This document shows, one piece after another, positions 23,503 to 24,904 of a stretch of DNA of 24,904 nt. Both the position numbers and the translations under genes were made by a program. This DNA comes from an uncultured Collinsella sp. (GTDB lineage Bacteria > Actinomycetota > Coriobacteriia > Coriobacteriales > Coriobacteriaceae): the NCBI GenBank assembly GCA_900549065.1, contig URNC01000011.1, positions 1 through 24,904 on the forward strand. The letters run 5' to 3'. The notes beneath the pieces were generated by a model. It searched no databases, was not told where the DNA came from, and was given only the letters and a program-made list of their open reading frames with translations. How positions within the stretch are numbered: the first letter of the stretch is position 1; each line of letters opens with the position of its first letter.

Positions 23503-23514
23503 ACAGTTATGCAA
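23485..23514 (-). promoter_or_regulatory. Sigma-70-type promoter of the GntR/ABC operon
   Basis: On the minus strand TTGCAT (23509-23514) and TATACT (23485-23490) are separated by 18 bp, about 50 bases upstream of the GTG start. This is the clearest promoter in the window. Confidence 0.6.
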
Positions 23515-23561
23515 GAGCTAAATGTGGAATAGACCATCGGCGCCGCGCTTGCTCCAAAACA

Positions 23562-23859
23562 ATCTCAATCTGTAACATCTGGGTCCGTTTTTGGTCGCCA
23601 GCTGTTACAGATTGAGATGTTACTTTCCCGCCTGCCTATTTGTCTCAATCTGTAACAGTAAGAGTCGATTTGCGCGGCTAGATGTTACAGAACGAGACAT
23701 TGGCTGCCTGCCTTTCCGTTTATCTCGATTTGTAACAGCTAGACCCAATTTGGGCGGTCAGGTGTTACAGATTGAGATTGTGCCGGCGGACAAGTTCGTT
23801 TGTCTCAATCTGTAACATCTGGGTCCGTTTTGAGTCGCCTGCTGTTACAGATTGAGACA
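23562..23859. repeat. Array of four 57-bp palindromes with an 80-bp period
   Basis: Four hairpin units start at 23562, 23642, 23722 and 23802. Each has arms close to TCTCAATCTGTAACA and TGTTACAGATTGAGA around a 25-base loop, with about 23 bases between units. Units 1 and 4 are almost identical, including the loop (TCTGGGTCCGTTTT...). The middle two have drifted, though unit 3 keeps pairing through G-T wobbles. The array fills most of the gap between the GntR operon and prfC. No cas gene is present, and the repeats are palindromic and degenerate, so it is not CRISPR. Confidence 0.85.
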
Positions 23860-23949
23860 GTCTGCTGCAGAATACTTTCGATAACTAGCCGTTCACGTTC
23901 TGACTGATGAATTTGTCCTGACAGGCGCCCTAGAGCGAGATTTCGCGGC

Positions 23950-23955
23950 TACAAT
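23950..23955 (+). promoter_or_regulatory. Candidate -10 box (TACAAT) for prfC
   Basis: TACAAT lies 47 bases before the ATG at 24003 and just after the palindrome array. No clear -35 box is visible. Confidence 0.35.
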
Positions 23956-24002
23956 AGTGCGGTTACAACGACGTAATGCACTCAATGCAAGAAAGGATCC
24001 GC

Positions 24003-24855
<853 letters not shown>

Positions 24856-24904
24856 CTGTCTCTTATACACATCTGACGCTGCCGACGAAGGCTTAGGTGT
24901 AGAT
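24856..24904. other. Illumina Nextera adapter sequence (not genomic)
   Basis: 24856-24874 is the reverse complement of the 19-bp Tn5 mosaic end. It is followed by GACGCTGCCGACGA, an 8-base index AGGCTTAG (complement CTAAGCCT) and GTGTAGAT, the start of the i5 adapter. Sequencing read-through was left untrimmed, and the contig ends here. Confidence 0.97.

Noticed and set aside
23562..23859. CRISPR array
   Set aside because: The units are degenerate 57-bp palindromes with conserved loops, and the intervening 23-bp stretches are short and partly alike. There is no cas gene.
24856..24896. C-terminal end of release factor 3
   Set aside because: The sequence is the Nextera adapter; RF3 should continue for about 245 more residues.

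Overview
The window looks like a contig end from a gut Coriobacteriia genome, most likely Collinsella or a close relative. This is inferred from the high-GC coding sequence, the gene families present (a Coriobacteriia-style regulator N-terminus, a large MacB-like fused exporter, a MalY-type lyase, a NimA-like flavoprotein), the use of GTG and TTG starts, and recurring TACAAT-like -10 boxes. No rRNA, tRNA, CRISPR or intact transposase was seen. The right edge is not genomic: bases 24856-24904 match an Illumina Nextera adapter with its index, so the contig ends inside prfC.

Left part (1-4550): a truncated regulator leaves the window at base 1. Next come a minus-strand OmpR-type response regulator and histidine kinase with a 4-bp overlap. 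Divergent from them is a compact plus-strand redox operon. It holds a 48-residue CXXC membrane peptide (CD1871A-like), a NapH/NosR-like polyferredoxin membrane protein and a TlpA-like thioredoxin lipoprotein, and it ends at a strong intrinsic terminator. The simplest reading is an envelope thiol-reduction relay under control of the adjacent two-component system.

Centre (4550-14250): a 1084-residue MacB-like ABC exporter is followed by a minus-strand orphan membrane protein (8222-9265). That gene is bracketed by two related 182-183 bp palindromic elements in opposite orientation. Then come a tRNA-dihydrouridine synthase, a minus-strand pair (Xre/zinc-ribbon/TipAS regulator and glutaredoxin), a TrmO-like tRNA methyltransferase and a MalY/PatB C-S lyase.

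Right part (14249-24904): a BvgS-like hybrid sensor kinase is followed on the minus strand by a NimA-like flavoprotein. Next are a small potassium channel, a LOG-family phosphoribohydrolase, a ClC-family channel, an EamA transporter, and a YtrA-type GntR regulator/ATPase/permease operon with a visible promoter-operator. Before prfC lies an array of four 57-bp palindromes with an exact 80-bp period. The two palindromic systems (7996-8178 with 9488-9669, and 23562-23859) are the least explained content. Smaller REP-like palindromes occupy several other intergenic gaps.
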